Shown: piece by piece, positions 20,803 to 29,779 of the stretch
How positions within the stretch are numbered: the stretch's first letter is position 1
How the letters are laid out: every line of letters starts with the position of its first letter
Assembly (NCBI GenBank): GCA_903834785.1
Contig: CAILKP010000093.1
Span: 179,676 to 243,675 of the forward strand
Reading direction: 5' to 3'
Length of the DNA: 64,000 nucleotides
Source: an uncultured bacterium
GTDB lineage: Bacteria > Planctomycetota > Phycisphaerae > Phycisphaerales > UBA1924
Notes under the pieces: model-generated
Told to the model about the DNA's origin: nothing
The model's database searches: none
The model's input: the letters and a program-made list of their open reading frames with translations, nothing else
Translations under genes and position numbers: made by a program

Positions 20803-20842
20803 AGTACCGAACAAGTTGCTCCAAGCACCCCGACGACCGACC

Positions 20843-20875
20843 GCACCGCTCAGCCTGCTGAGCGGTGCTTTGCTG
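20843..20875 (+). terminator. Rho-independent terminator after the SMP-30 gene
   Basis: An 11-bp perfect stem (20843-20853 with 20858-20868, loop CCTG) is followed by TTTGCTGTT. The stem covers the stop codon and last codons of the convergent ABC ATPase gene, so one sequence serves as coding DNA on one strand and terminator on the other. Confidence 0.8.
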
Positions 20876-22430
20876 TTGCAAGGTTCAGGATGTTCTCCTG
20901 GGTCATCGCTGGGCCGCTGAGTTCCCCGGTTATCTCGCCTTCGCACATCACAACAATCCGGTCGCTTAGCAGCAGCAGCTCCGGCATCTCGCTGGAAACC
21001 AGCAGTACGGCCATACCGGCATCCGCCGCCTGCCAGACGAGTTTGTAGATCTCGGCCTTGGTACCGACATCGATTCCACGGGTCGGCTCATCGAGCAGCA
21101 GGACCTTGGTCCGCTCGTCCATCCATCGCGCCAGGAGGAGTTTCTGCTGGTTGCCACCGGACAACTCGCCGGGGCGGGATTGAAGCGTTGCGGTTTTGAC
21201 CTGCAATCGCTTGATGCGGGAGAGAACGTCAGTCTTCTCGGCTCCCGCAGCACGGATCCCGAACTTCGCCAGCAGTGACATGAACGGCAGGGCGATGTTC
21301 TCGTCAATGCCCATGTCAAAGAAAAGCCCCTGGAGCCGCCGGTCCTCGGGCACGTAGCCCAGACCCGCGGTGATCGAGGCCCGCGGATTACCAGCCTGCA
21401 GCGGAGTCCCGCCGATGCGAACATCACCGGTTGCCGCCTGGTCCAGCCCGAACAGCGCATCGAGGAGTTCCGAGCGACCCGCCCCCACCAACCCGCCGAT
21501 TCCGAGGATCTCGCCCGATCGAACGCTCAGCGAAACCCCGCTGAGCTTCCCTGGCGAGCTGACGTTCCGGACCTCGAGGGCAACCGGTGCGGCCGCTGCG
21601 GCAGTCCGGGCGTGCTCGGCCCGCTTGGAGGCGGACGCATCCAGTGTCCGGCCGATCATCTGGCCAACCACCGCCGCCTCGGAGATCTCCTTGATCACTG
21701 AGGTCGCAACGAACTTGCCGTCACGCAGCACGGTGATGCGGTCGCAGCAGGAGAAAATCTCGTTCATGCGGTGCGAGACGTAGATGCACAGCAGCCCCTC
21801 GGCGGCGAGCGACCGCACGATCTTCATCAGACGCTCGGCCTCGGCGATCGAAAGCGAACTCGTCGGCTCATCGAAAATGATGATCCGGGGCGTGCCTGAC
21901 TCATCGTCAAGGGAACTGGCGATCTGGACAATCTGCCTGCGACCCGGGGCGAGGGTCCCAAGTGGCGCCTGCACGTCGATCTCAGGAGCGAGCTTGGAGA
22001 GCAATCGTGAGGCACGCCGGTTCATCCGGTCGCGATCGATCATTCCCATCGAGGTCGGCAGGTCATGAAGGCAGAGGTTCTCAGCGACCGAGAGGTTCGG
22101 GCACTGGGCGAGTTCCTGATGGACAATCCGGATCCCCGCGCCTGTGGCGTCCTTGATTGAGCCGAGCGACAACGCGCGACCATCAACGTTTATCGAGCCG
22201 GTGTCGGGCTTGTGGAGCCCGGCGATGGCCTTTCCAAGCGTGCTTTTGCCGGCGCCGTTCTCGCCCATCAGGGCGTGCACTTCACCAGCGTGCATCGTCA
22301 CCGAGACACCGTCAAGTGCTTGCGTGATACCAAAACGCTTTGAAACATCTAAGACCACGAGCAGGTCGCGTCTGGATCCTGCACCGGGCATCGGACTAGA
22401 GGGCGGTTCTGTCGCGGGGGCGGTCGCCAT
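20850..22430 (-). CDS. Sugar-type ABC transporter ATPase with two nucleotide-binding domains (RbsA/MglA-like)
   Basis: This is a 526-residue tandem ATPase for a ribose/galactose-class importer. I choose ATG 22430. Domain 1 has Walker A GENGAGKST and Walker B RIIIFDEPTSSL, but where LSxGQ is expected it reads LAPGRRQ. Domain 2 has the usual degenerate Walker A (GLVGAGRSELL), a perfect signature LSGGNQQK and Walker B VLLLDEPTRGID. No permease or periplasmic binding protein gene is in the window, so it works with partners elsewhere. It is convergent with the SMP-30 gene and follows dacB on the same strand, 49 bp away. Confidence 0.92.
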   Translation of the reverse strand: MATAPATEPPSSPMPGAGSRRDLLVVLDVSKRFGITQALDGVSVTMHAGEVHALMGENGAGKSTLGKAIAGLHKPDTGSINVDGRALSLGSIKDATGAGIRIVHQELAQCPNLSVAENLCLHDLPTSMGMIDRDRMNRRASRLLSKLAPEIDVQAPLGTLAPGRRQIVQIASSLDDESGTPRIIIFDEPTSSLSIAEAERLMKIVRSLAAEGLLCIYVSHRMNEIFSCCDRITVLRDGKFVATSVIKEISEAAVVGQMIGRTLDASASKRAEHARTAAAAAPVALEVRNVSSPGKLSGVSLSVRSGEILGIGGLVGAGRSELLDALFGLDQAATGDVRIGGTPLQAGNPRASITAGLGYVPEDRRLQGLFFDMGIDENIALPFMSLLAKFGIRAAGAEKTDVLSRIKRLQVKTATLQSRPGELSGGNQQKLLLARWMDERTKVLLLDEPTRGIDVGTKAEIYKLVWQAADAGMAVLLVSSEMPELLLLSDRIVVMCEGEITGELSGPAMTQENILNLATAKHRSAG

Positions 22431-22479
22431 GGGGCCGATGGTAGTGCCCCGTCCAGGGGTGTAACTCGGCAGTGGGGGG

Positions 22480-24042
22480 TTACTTTCCGCTGAGATGGCG
22501 GTCGACGATCTGGACCACGTCCTCATGAAACTCTTTTACCCGAGCACCGGGGGATGCCTTCTGGGTGTTATTGATGATCACGCTGTACGCCACCCGCTTT
22601 CCGGAGTCGGTGTTGGTCACGTAGCCGGACAACGATTGCACCCCGTTGATGAAGCCGGTTTTGGCGTGAACAAGATTGGTCAGCTTTCGACCCTTGAATC
22701 GCTCGGCGATCTTGCCGGAGCGGTTATCAGCCATCGAGGCAACGAACGCGTCGCCATGCCGCGGATCCTTGGCCATTGAAGCGAGCCAACTGGCGAGCAG
22801 TCCGACGGTCACCCGGTTCTCGCGGGACAGCCCCGAACCGTCGGAGAGCACCAGCTCACCGGCATCAGTCCCCAGTCGCTCGGTGACGAGCATTCTGACA
22901 ACGGCGGCTCCGCCCTGCCATGAGCCGGGTTGCCCGCTGATCGCCTTGCCCATGCGCTTCATGAGCGACTCGGCGTAGAGGTTCTGGCTGTTGACGTTGC
23001 ACCGCTTCAGGGCCGCATCGAGAGGTGTACTGACCACCGCAACGGTCTTGGTAAGGTCTACCTGTTCACCTGCGGCGACCATCCGCACGACCGGTTTGCC
23101 CGCCGCCCCGCGGCCTTCAAGTCGCTCGGCGAGCACCTGACCGAACAGCATCGCCGGATCGGCCATCGTGACCTCGATCGGCTCAGACTGGCGAAGCTTC
23201 GTCGAGATCGAGCCGCTGACCGTGTACGAGTTGCGATCGCCACGGGCGATGTGCGGGTCCGATGACTCCGTGGCAACCGTCCTTGCGGTGTTGCGGATCT
23301 CCAGGAAAGCGCCGCCCGGAACAGCCCGGACCGAGGGTGGTCCGCCCACGCGCGAGGAAGGCGAGATGTAGAACTCCACGCAGTTGGTGTGGAAGTTCAG
23401 CCCGCTGACCGGGGCGCAGTACCACGCATCGAGCTGATTCTTCGGCCAACTGGAGTGAATGGCTTCTCGGTCGAACACCCGGTCATCAAGCACGATCTCC
23501 TTGATGTTGTTCCCGCCGCGTGCCACGATCTCCGAGGCGATGCGGTCGACGAACTCCGCCAGTGTGGTTCCGGTCTCTTCGAGCAGTTTCGGGTCGGCGA
23601 ACCCGGGGTCGCCGTCGCCCACCACAAACAGCGTCGAGTCGCTGAGTACAAATCGGGTCTGAAACTGAAAGTCCTTGCCGAGCGTGATAAGTGCCGCACC
23701 GCTGGTCAGGACTTTGAGATTTGATGCCGGGATGACCGCAGCTCTTTCATTCAAGGCCGCGAGCGTCTGACCGGAGTCAATATCCACGATGCAGACGGCA
23801 ATCTCGACGGGACCCAGCCGGGCGGCAGACAATGCCTGTCGGAGCTCCGTCTGCAGGGGCTGTGCCGCGGCGACACCCCACCCGGACGCCGCTGGGGAAC
23901 AGTTGCGGAGCCCCAACCCTGACGGCCCAGCAACCGCGGCAAGCCCGACGATGGCCAGCGAGCACCAACGGGCGGCCCGATACAGGCTGGCCGCACCTTG
24001 GATTTTAACTCCAGCAACTCCCAGATTCGCTTTCGAATGCAC
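22480..24042 (-). CDS. dacB: D-alanyl-D-alanine carboxypeptidase/endopeptidase (PBP4, S13)
   Basis: This is a periplasmic penicillin-binding protein that trims or cuts peptidoglycan cross-links. I set the start at GTG 24042 because GGAGG lies seven bases before it; the longer open frame has no such support. That gives 520 residues with a membrane signal near 20-40 (SLAIVGLAAVAGPSGLGL). Catalytic motifs are Ser107-Asn-Leu-Lys110 (SxxK), SQN in NVNSQNLYAES (SxN) and KTG in HAKTGF. DGSGLSRENRVT is also characteristic of S13. It suggests a peptidoglycan wall, as now accepted for planctomycetes. Confidence 0.94.
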   Translation of the reverse strand: MHSKANLGVAGVKIQGAASLYRAARWCSLAIVGLAAVAGPSGLGLRNCSPAASGWGVAAAQPLQTELRQALSAARLGPVEIAVCIVDIDSGQTLAALNERAAVIPASNLKVLTSGAALITLGKDFQFQTRFVLSDSTLFVVGDGDPGFADPKLLEETGTTLAEFVDRIASEIVARGGNNIKEIVLDDRVFDREAIHSSWPKNQLDAWYCAPVSGLNFHTNCVEFYISPSSRVGGPPSVRAVPGGAFLEIRNTARTVATESSDPHIARGDRNSYTVSGSISTKLRQSEPIEVTMADPAMLFGQVLAERLEGRGAAGKPVVRMVAAGEQVDLTKTVAVVSTPLDAALKRCNVNSQNLYAESLMKRMGKAISGQPGSWQGGAAVVRMLVTERLGTDAGELVLSDGSGLSRENRVTVGLLASWLASMAKDPRHGDAFVASMADNRSGKIAERFKGRKLTNLVHAKTGFINGVQSLSGYVTNTDSGKRVAYSVIINNTQKASPGARVKEFHEDVVQIVDRHLSGK

Positions 24043-24230
24043 GTTCAGTCCTCCATGACTCGAGCAACGCCGGTATCTGCTCCGGCTACGGCCACCGAAG
24101 CCAGCCATGGCATCCATGCCCGGCCGGACAGGCAGCAAGGATATCGGCAGACATGAGCGTCGGCATGCACCTCGCGTCGACTTGGGAAAAAAACGGTGGC
24201 ACCCGGCCCGGAACCCCGGTAGGATCAGGC

Positions 24231-24659
24231 GTGGTAGCTCAACAGCCAACGCAATCCGGTGCCATCAAGCAAGGTCTCGACGTCCTTCTTGTGGACGATA
24301 ACGAGCAGAACATCGAACTGCTCTCGGCGTTCCTTGAGGACTTCATCGAGCAGCACGGCGGGCGCATTCGCACCGCCCCGGACGGCCTGGAAGCGATCAA
24401 GCTGATCGAGACCGTTCCACCCGACCTGATTCTTTTGGATGTCATGATGCCCCGGATGAGCGGCTTTCAGCTCTGCGCACGGCTTAAGCAGTCGCCGGCC
24501 ACCCGGAAGATCCCGATTGTCATGGTTACTGCGCTGACGGAGGTCAGCGATGTGGAGCGGGCCACCGAATGCGGGGCCGACGACTTCATTTCCAAGCCAG
24601 TCAACCGCGTCGAACTCATCGGTCGCATCCGCGGCGTGCTCGTACGGCCTATTCGCTGA
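24231..24659 (+). CDS. Stand-alone response regulator receiver protein
   Basis: I choose GTG 24231, which has AGGA six bases upstream and is where receiver homology soon begins; ATG 24153 would add 26 residues. The 142-residue protein is a single CheY-like receiver. It has the acidic pair Asp22/Asp23 in LLVDDNEQN, phosphoacceptor Asp70 in DLILLDVMMPRMSG, a Thr in VMVTALTE and the conserved Lys in DDFISKPV. No output domain follows, so it probably acts by protein contact or in a phosphorelay, like DivK or Spo0F. No histidine kinase is adjacent. It is divergent from dacB. Confidence 0.9.
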   Translation: MVAQQPTQSGAIKQGLDVLLVDDNEQNIELLSAFLEDFIEQHGGRIRTAPDGLEAIKLIETVPPDLILLDVMMPRMSGFQLCARLKQSPATRKIPIVMVTALTEVSDVERATECGADDFISKPVNRVELIGRIRGVLVRPIR

Positions 24660-24706
24660 GTTGTCGTCGATTCCGGCGTGCACCAACCGGCCCTGCGGAC
24701 GGTGGC

Positions 24707-25135
24707 TCAGAGCATCTGCGTCAGTTGGCTGTACAGTTCGATGATGTAGCCGTCGGGGTCGTGGGTGGTCAGTGAAACCACCTTGCCTTCGATGACCATC
24801 GGCGGGGCAAGCCGCACGAGTGACGCCAGGTCCGTATCTGCCCGCTCTGCAAGCTTTGGACATGGGAAGGACAGCCGCGACACCGTACCCGGCTGGCTGG
24901 CGGTCACGCGCTTGCCGAGCGTCTGCCGCAGCCGGAGGATGACGCTTGGTACACCATCCGACTTGAGCAGTCGGCAGTTGAGCTTGCGGCCGTCACGTTC
25001 GCGGGCGAACTCGGTAAACCCAAGAACCCGGTGGTAGAAGGCCGCCGTGACCTCGGGCTGCTCGACATCCATCGTCAGAACGAAGCAGTTGATGCCAGAA
25101 TGCGGGACAGATGCGGGGTGCTCCGGGGTTGCCAT
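24707..25135 (-). CDS. VOC (glyoxalase/bleomycin resistance) superfamily protein
   Basis: This 142-residue protein begins at ATG 25135 (MATPEHPASV). It has the paired beta-alpha-beta-beta-beta modules of the vicinal oxygen chelate fold: NCFVLTMDVEQPEVTAAFYH with RVLGFTEFARERDG in the first, and SLTTHDPDGYIIELYSQL in the second. The C-terminal Glu in IIELY is a usual metal ligand. Substrate and reaction (lyase, dioxygenase or binding) cannot be told. It follows the PilZ gene on the same strand with a gap of about 46 bp. Confidence 0.8.
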   Translation of the reverse strand: MATPEHPASVPHSGINCFVLTMDVEQPEVTAAFYHRVLGFTEFARERDGRKLNCRLLKSDGVPSVILRLRQTLGKRVTASQPGTVSRLSFPCPKLAERADTDLASLVRLAPPMVIEGKVVSLTTHDPDGYIIELYSQLTQML

Positions 25136-25181
25136 CGTCCGATGGTACTCGGCTCGCGGGCCCTCGTCCGGCGACCGATGG

Positions 25182-26042
25182 TCAAGCTGCCCGGGCCGCC
25201 CCATTCTCCATGAGCTTGGCCACATAGGCGGCCAGCGTGTGGATCACGAACGACTGATGCTCGGGATGGCAGGCGAACTCAAAGGCCAGGCCCACATTGA
25301 CGTTTCCGGAAGCGTCCATGTGCTGATGGGCCCGGCGGGCTGTTACGGCCAGCGGGGCGTGCAGTTCCGGCCGCAGGTCAATCTGCAGCCACAGGAACGG
25401 TGCTGAGTCCAGCAGGGACGAACTTGCCCCGGGCACCAGAAGTCCTACGCCGCCGCCCGAGATGTTCAGAAGATGAGCGGCGAAGCCCGGTCCAAGCTCC
25501 GGCATCGAGAAGATCGGCGGAATCGTGGTCACCGCCGCTGGCCACATGCCGGTACCGACACTCTGCACAGTCCGGAACGCGGCTTCGAAGCCGGCCGTCG
25601 TCATCGGGTCCTTCAGCGGCCAGCATCGGACCGCCGGCAAACGCACCGACGTGGTAGATGCACGCGTGAACTCCCGGCGGGAGCACCGCTCGACTGCGGT
25701 AGGGGCCGAGAGCCACAGGTTCCGTTCATCGGCCTTGGAGACGGTGGTGGCAAACAGCCAGCGGTTCTGGCCGATGTTCATCGAAACGGTCAGGAGTGTT
25801 CCGACACCAAAGCTCACCGCCTTTCCGGCGGCGGCTGGACGCTCGACGACCAGCTCGTCGCCGACCTTCAGCAGCCGAACTCGCCACAGCAGATCCGGCG
25901 GCTGATCCTCCGACGCGGGGCCGGCGGCGGTCCCGCGGGGCTCCTCGGAACGGCGGATCGCCAGCTCGAGGCAGCCTCCGCGCATCGCGATCTGTTCGAG
26001 GGAAGACTTCCAGTTCTCAGTACGTGATCGATTGGCGGGCAA
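25182..26042 (-). CDS. PilZ-domain protein, YcgR-like (probable c-di-GMP receptor)
   Basis: The start appears to be TTG 26042, with GGAG seven bases upstream; ATG 25985 is a shorter alternative. The N-terminal half (about 45-115) resembles the YcgR-N/PilZN beta barrel (LLKVGDELVVERP, LTVSMNIGQNRWLFATTVS). The C-terminal PilZ domain carries the RxxxR-type motif in CSRREFTRAS and the downstream NISGGGVGLLVP (D/NxSxxG). Both c-di-GMP contact motifs therefore seem present. Such proteins tune motility or surface adhesion. A long insertion separates the two motifs (about 70 residues), more than in classical YcgR. Confidence 0.75.
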   Translation of the reverse strand: MPANRSRTENWKSSLEQIAMRGGCLELAIRRSEEPRGTAAGPASEDQPPDLLWRVRLLKVGDELVVERPAAAGKAVSFGVGTLLTVSMNIGQNRWLFATTVSKADERNLWLSAPTAVERCSRREFTRASTTSVRLPAVRCWPLKDPMTTAGFEAAFRTVQSVGTGMWPAAVTTIPPIFSMPELGPGFAAHLLNISGGGVGLLVPGASSSLLDSAPFLWLQIDLRPELHAPLAVTARRAHQHMDASGNVNVGLAFEFACHPEHQSFVIHTLAAYVAKLMENGAARAA

Positions 26043-26204
26043 GTGGTGACTCCGTGGCGGCTGTTGACCGGTCGGAACGTCATCGGCTCAGGACAACCGT
26101 TGCGATGGCTCTGCGAGTGACCTGCGGGCTGGAGACTGGCAACCTGCACCGGCCATGCCGCTGGCGGTCTCGCTGGCGGCGCCGACCTGGTGACACCAAG
26201 TGTG

Positions 26205-28610
26205 TTATGGGACTTCGCTCTTGTGTGCTCGGATTCGATCGGTAAGCACTGCCAGCAGGTGGCGGTCACCTGGTGCCTCGGCTTGTCCGCCGAAGCGGAT
26301 GGCGTAGTAGCGGTCGGCGATGGCCGCAAATGCATGGCCGATCCCATCGTCCACCGCGGCGAGTCTTAGCGCAAAGGCCTTCGGCGTAGTCGCCGGTTCT
26401 TTGGAGAACCCGGCTCGCTTGAGCGCCTCAATCGACTCTCTGTAGAATGCCGGTGCGGCCACACCCTGGCCCGCTGGCCGGCCAGCCCGGTTGCCAGCCG
26501 CGCCAAGCCACCTGAACACTGCCCGACTCACCGTCACTACAGCCGCAGCCACAGCCAGCAGGCCCACAACCAACACCATCACACCGAGGAGCCCGGAGGG
26601 CAGAATGCCAGCTACCGCCATCCGCACCTTGGCCAGTGCCCGGCCGACGGACCGGAGGTTCTCGCCATCGATGATGCCGGAATCTGTCGTCACCGTTGAT
26701 CGCGAGGACTGCTCGAAGGCGATGACGTTGTTACCCCAAGTCAGCTCCAAAGCCTCCCAGAGTTGCCGGATCTTGCTGAAGATTCCCGAACTCGCCCGCC
26801 GGTTGTGCTGCAGCTCGGCTGGGGGGGTCGGATCGAAAGTTTCCCAACGGCCCGGACTCGTCTGAACCTCAACCCAGGCGTGGGCGTCACTCGCCCGAAT
26901 CAGATAGCTGCCGGAGAGAGGATTGTGCTCACCGCCCACGTAGCCGGTCACGATCCGGGCCGGAATCCCACCCGCGCTGCACAACGCAACCATTGCCGAG
27001 GCGAAGTACTCGCAATGACCGGCCTTCGTCCGGAACAGGAACATGTCGATCGCGTCCTCGTCACCCTCCGGTGCGACCATTTCCAGCGTGTAATTGTAGT
27101 TGGCACGAAGGTGTGAGGTGATCTGGCGAGCAAGCCGTCGAACCACCGCGGGCTCCAGCGGCTGGCCCTGGGGCGAGGTGGCAGGTGGCACATCGGCCGC
27201 GACACGCAGCTGCGCGGCCAGATCCTTTACGCGCTGCGAGAGATACCTGCTTGTCAGCGCCCGGGCAGTTGAATCGTCAAAATAGTCAAGTGCGGCCTGT
27301 ACCGTGTAGGTCAGGCGCCCTGCCTCACCATGGCGACGCAGGGTCGCATCCTCGGGGTCATACTCGACCCGTCCCACAGAAGTGGAGAAAACGATCTCCG
27401 TCGGTCGCAGCATGGAGAACAGCGGCGTCGCGGTGTTCCCTGACGCGTTGCGGATGGTGATCTCCTGGTTCACGTGCGTGCGTGCCCGCCGCCGCGGTGC
27501 CGGATCTTCATCAGGAGCTGCGGAATCGTCGTTTGTGGTGGGATCGTCGGAAGTTCTGGCCGCACCACGTTCAGCCGGGCTTGGTGCCGGATTGTTCTGA
27601 AAGTCCGGCACAACCAGATCCGAGTAGTACTCCAGTTGCTGGCGGTTGCCGGGTCGCCCTGTGTATGCGCGGAGACGCACGTCCCGCGCGCGGTCGGCCC
27701 GTCGCCACACTCCCGTGCGTGGGTCGTACTCGTCGAGGACCGCCCCGCGAAGGTAAAGGGCCTCCGGCAGCGGTGGCAGCACCTGCCCGGTATCGTCCCG
27801 AAGCACCACATCCAGCACGGGCTCGGCCGACTCACTGAGCAGCCCCGCAGCACCAAGACGAATCTGATCCGAAAAACCCGTCACGGCCCCCAGTGACGGA
27901 CGCCCCCACGGCCCACCCGGGAGGACCGCCCGCGGCGTGACGACGAAGCCGGCGACGGCCACCGCAAGGCTCAGCACCACGATGAGTACCGACACGCGCA
28001 GAAGCGGCCCCTGCCAGAGCGATGCCGCTCCGGCACTCCGGACCGCCGTTGCGGGCGTGCCGGCACGCAAGGCGATATCCGCAGCCCACTCCTGGCCCCG
28101 ATGTACCTGCCAGACGATCGCGCAGCCGATCATCAATGGCATGTAAACCACAAGCGTCAGTCCGAGTGACAGCTGGGCACCTGTCAGCACTGCCCCGATC
28201 ACGACGAACATCGACAGGCCGAGCAGCTGCGCCTCGTCCCGCATGCTCGTGCGGTCCAGCAGCTTCAGCGTCAGCACGATGATCAGGAAGTCAGTCAGGT
28301 CGCTGATCACGTTCGTCCGCACGCCGACCATCACCGCCGAGTACAGCAGAGACACAATCACCAGCGAGTTGAGCACCGGCCGCGGCAGCCGGAGCGGCTG
28401 ACCGCCACGTCCGAGCACAGAAGCGACGACCGCCGTCCCCAGAGCCAGCAGGAAGAGTAGCGGCTTGCCGTCAGCCACGCAGAAAGACAGTACCCCGATG
28501 AGCGAAGTAGTCGTGGCCAGTGTGCGAAAACGGCCAAGTCCCATCGGCACCGCGGCGGGAACCGGCAAAGCCAGGGCGCCGCCCATGCTGGCAAATCCCA
28601 GTCGGCTCAC
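26205..28610 (-). CDS. Membrane transglutaminase-like protein (DUF3488/TgpA family)
   Basis: I set the start at GTG 28610, because GTG and the stop of the DUF58 gene overlap as GTGA and GGGAG lies upstream; that gives 801 residues. The N-terminus has about six membrane helices (for example VISLLYSAVMVG-type segments and LVVYMPLMIGCAIVW). The transglutaminase core has the catalytic Cys in KAGHCEYFASAMVALC, His in RASDAHAWVEV and Asp in WETFDPTP. A last helix (GVMVLVVGLLAVAAAVVTV) precedes a DUF4129-like tail. TgpA-type proteins often sit with MoxR and DUF58 genes; the substrate is unknown. Confidence 0.92.
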   Translation of the reverse strand: MSRLGFASMGGALALPVPAAVPMGLGRFRTLATTTSLIGVLSFCVADGKPLLFLLALGTAVVASVLGRGGQPLRLPRPVLNSLVIVSLLYSAVMVGVRTNVISDLTDFLIIVLTLKLLDRTSMRDEAQLLGLSMFVVIGAVLTGAQLSLGLTLVVYMPLMIGCAIVWQVHRGQEWAADIALRAGTPATAVRSAGAASLWQGPLLRVSVLIVVLSLAVAVAGFVVTPRAVLPGGPWGRPSLGAVTGFSDQIRLGAAGLLSESAEPVLDVVLRDDTGQVLPPLPEALYLRGAVLDEYDPRTGVWRRADRARDVRLRAYTGRPGNRQQLEYYSDLVVPDFQNNPAPSPAERGAARTSDDPTTNDDSAAPDEDPAPRRRARTHVNQEITIRNASGNTATPLFSMLRPTEIVFSTSVGRVEYDPEDATLRRHGEAGRLTYTVQAALDYFDDSTARALTSRYLSQRVKDLAAQLRVAADVPPATSPQGQPLEPAVVRRLARQITSHLRANYNYTLEMVAPEGDEDAIDMFLFRTKAGHCEYFASAMVALCSAGGIPARIVTGYVGGEHNPLSGSYLIRASDAHAWVEVQTSPGRWETFDPTPPAELQHNRRASSGIFSKIRQLWEALELTWGNNVIAFEQSSRSTVTTDSGIIDGENLRSVGRALAKVRMAVAGILPSGLLGVMVLVVGLLAVAAAVVTVSRAVFRWLGAAGNRAGRPAGQGVAAPAFYRESIEALKRAGFSKEPATTPKAFALRLAAVDDGIGHAFAAIADRYYAIRFGGQAEAPGDRHLLAVLTDRIRAHKSEVP

Positions 28611-29692
28611 GCCACACGCTCCCGAGCATTTCCTCCGGCAACAACACTCACGCCTTCGGGGCCGGCGACGACGACGACATCTGCGCGAACATTCCCCGCT
28701 GTGGAGCTTTCGCTGCGGAACAGCGGGGCAACTCGCGAGTGCAGTGCCAGCCTGTGCAGGCAAGCCGCAAGATGCCCACGGCCGCTCCGTGCAGCGGCAC
28801 GCTGGTCGCGACCAAGAATCACGCCGATCCGGTGCCCGCGGCGGCTGGCGATCCGCAGTTCGCTGGCCACCAAGCTCACCGCTCGGTCCACGTGCGTCCT
28901 GCCAGCCCCAGGCTGGACGAGCAACGCGACGATGAGTGACGAGTCTGATGCAGAGGCCAGCATCCGCGTCCGCATCTCCCCGGTACGAGCCGAGCTCCGC
29001 CAGGCGATCCGACGGGGCGTGTCGCCCGACTGGTACTCGCGGAGCCCAAAGGTCTCCTCACCGGCTTCACTCGGGCTTGCCGCCGCAGTGCTGGCCGCAG
29101 GCCGGTCGGGCATCGTTGCCCGGTCAATCTCTTCACCTTGAGGGGGCAGGATCAGCACCGAGGTGGGCAGTGGGAAATAGAGCGACTTTCGCACGATGCC
29201 GAATGGAAAGCTGCTGATGATGTGCACACCGGCCAGCCGCACCCTGCCTCGGGCGGTTGTCTGTGCAGTCGCATGTCCGATGGCCGTGCCCCTGGCGGGA
29301 ACGAACGCCACAAATCCGCCCGGTGCGCCCGCCAGTGAGCCCACGGCGTCTTCCGATGCTGTCTTCTCACCTGGCTCTGTGACGACCTGATCCCGGATGT
29401 ACAGAGCAAACGACGGCAACAACTGGCTTGTGCTCGACAACCGATACGTCAGGGTCAGCGGGGCACCGGCCTCGGGTGAGTCGATCGGCTCCCGCTCGAC
29501 GCGGATGGCCATCAGCATGATGCCGCTGAGCACACCGGAGACGATCAGCATGCCAAGTGACAGCCCGAACAGCCAGTACAACAGGTTGTTCTGGCTGTTA
29601 AATGCACCGATCGCCACAAGCATTGAAACCACTGAATAGATCAGCAGTGGTACGGAGAAGTGCGTTCGTCGTTGTATTGAGCCGCTGGCCAT
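28607..29692 (-). CDS. DUF58 domain membrane protein
   Basis: This 361-residue protein starts at ATG 29692. Two adjacent membrane helices near the N-terminus (PLLIYSVVSMLVAIGAF; LFGLSLGMLIVSGVLSGIML) precede a beta-rich part and the DUF58 core GLREYQSGDTPRRIAWRSSA, then a von Willebrand-like fold (SDSSLIVALLV). The gene is translationally coupled to the transglutaminase gene by a four-base stop/start overlap. In most genomes the set begins with a MoxR AAA+ ATPase; here a redoxin gene lies upstream instead. Confidence 0.92.
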   Translation of the reverse strand: MASGSIQRRTHFSVPLLIYSVVSMLVAIGAFNSQNNLLYWLFGLSLGMLIVSGVLSGIMLMAIRVEREPIDSPEAGAPLTLTYRLSSTSQLLPSFALYIRDQVVTEPGEKTASEDAVGSLAGAPGGFVAFVPARGTAIGHATAQTTARGRVRLAGVHIISSFPFGIVRKSLYFPLPTSVLILPPQGEEIDRATMPDRPAASTAAASPSEAGEETFGLREYQSGDTPRRIAWRSSARTGEMRTRMLASASDSSLIVALLVQPGAGRTHVDRAVSLVASELRIASRRGHRIGVILGRDQRAAARSGRGHLAACLHRLALHSRVAPLFRSESSTAGNVRADVVVVAGPEGVSVVAGGNARERVA

Positions 29693-29779
29693 GATCTGGG
29701 TTGAATCGGTTTCTGGTCTTTCAACGCCTGAAAGTACGCCACCAATGAGCGGTGTGCCGACTGGCCGTTCCGCGTCAAC

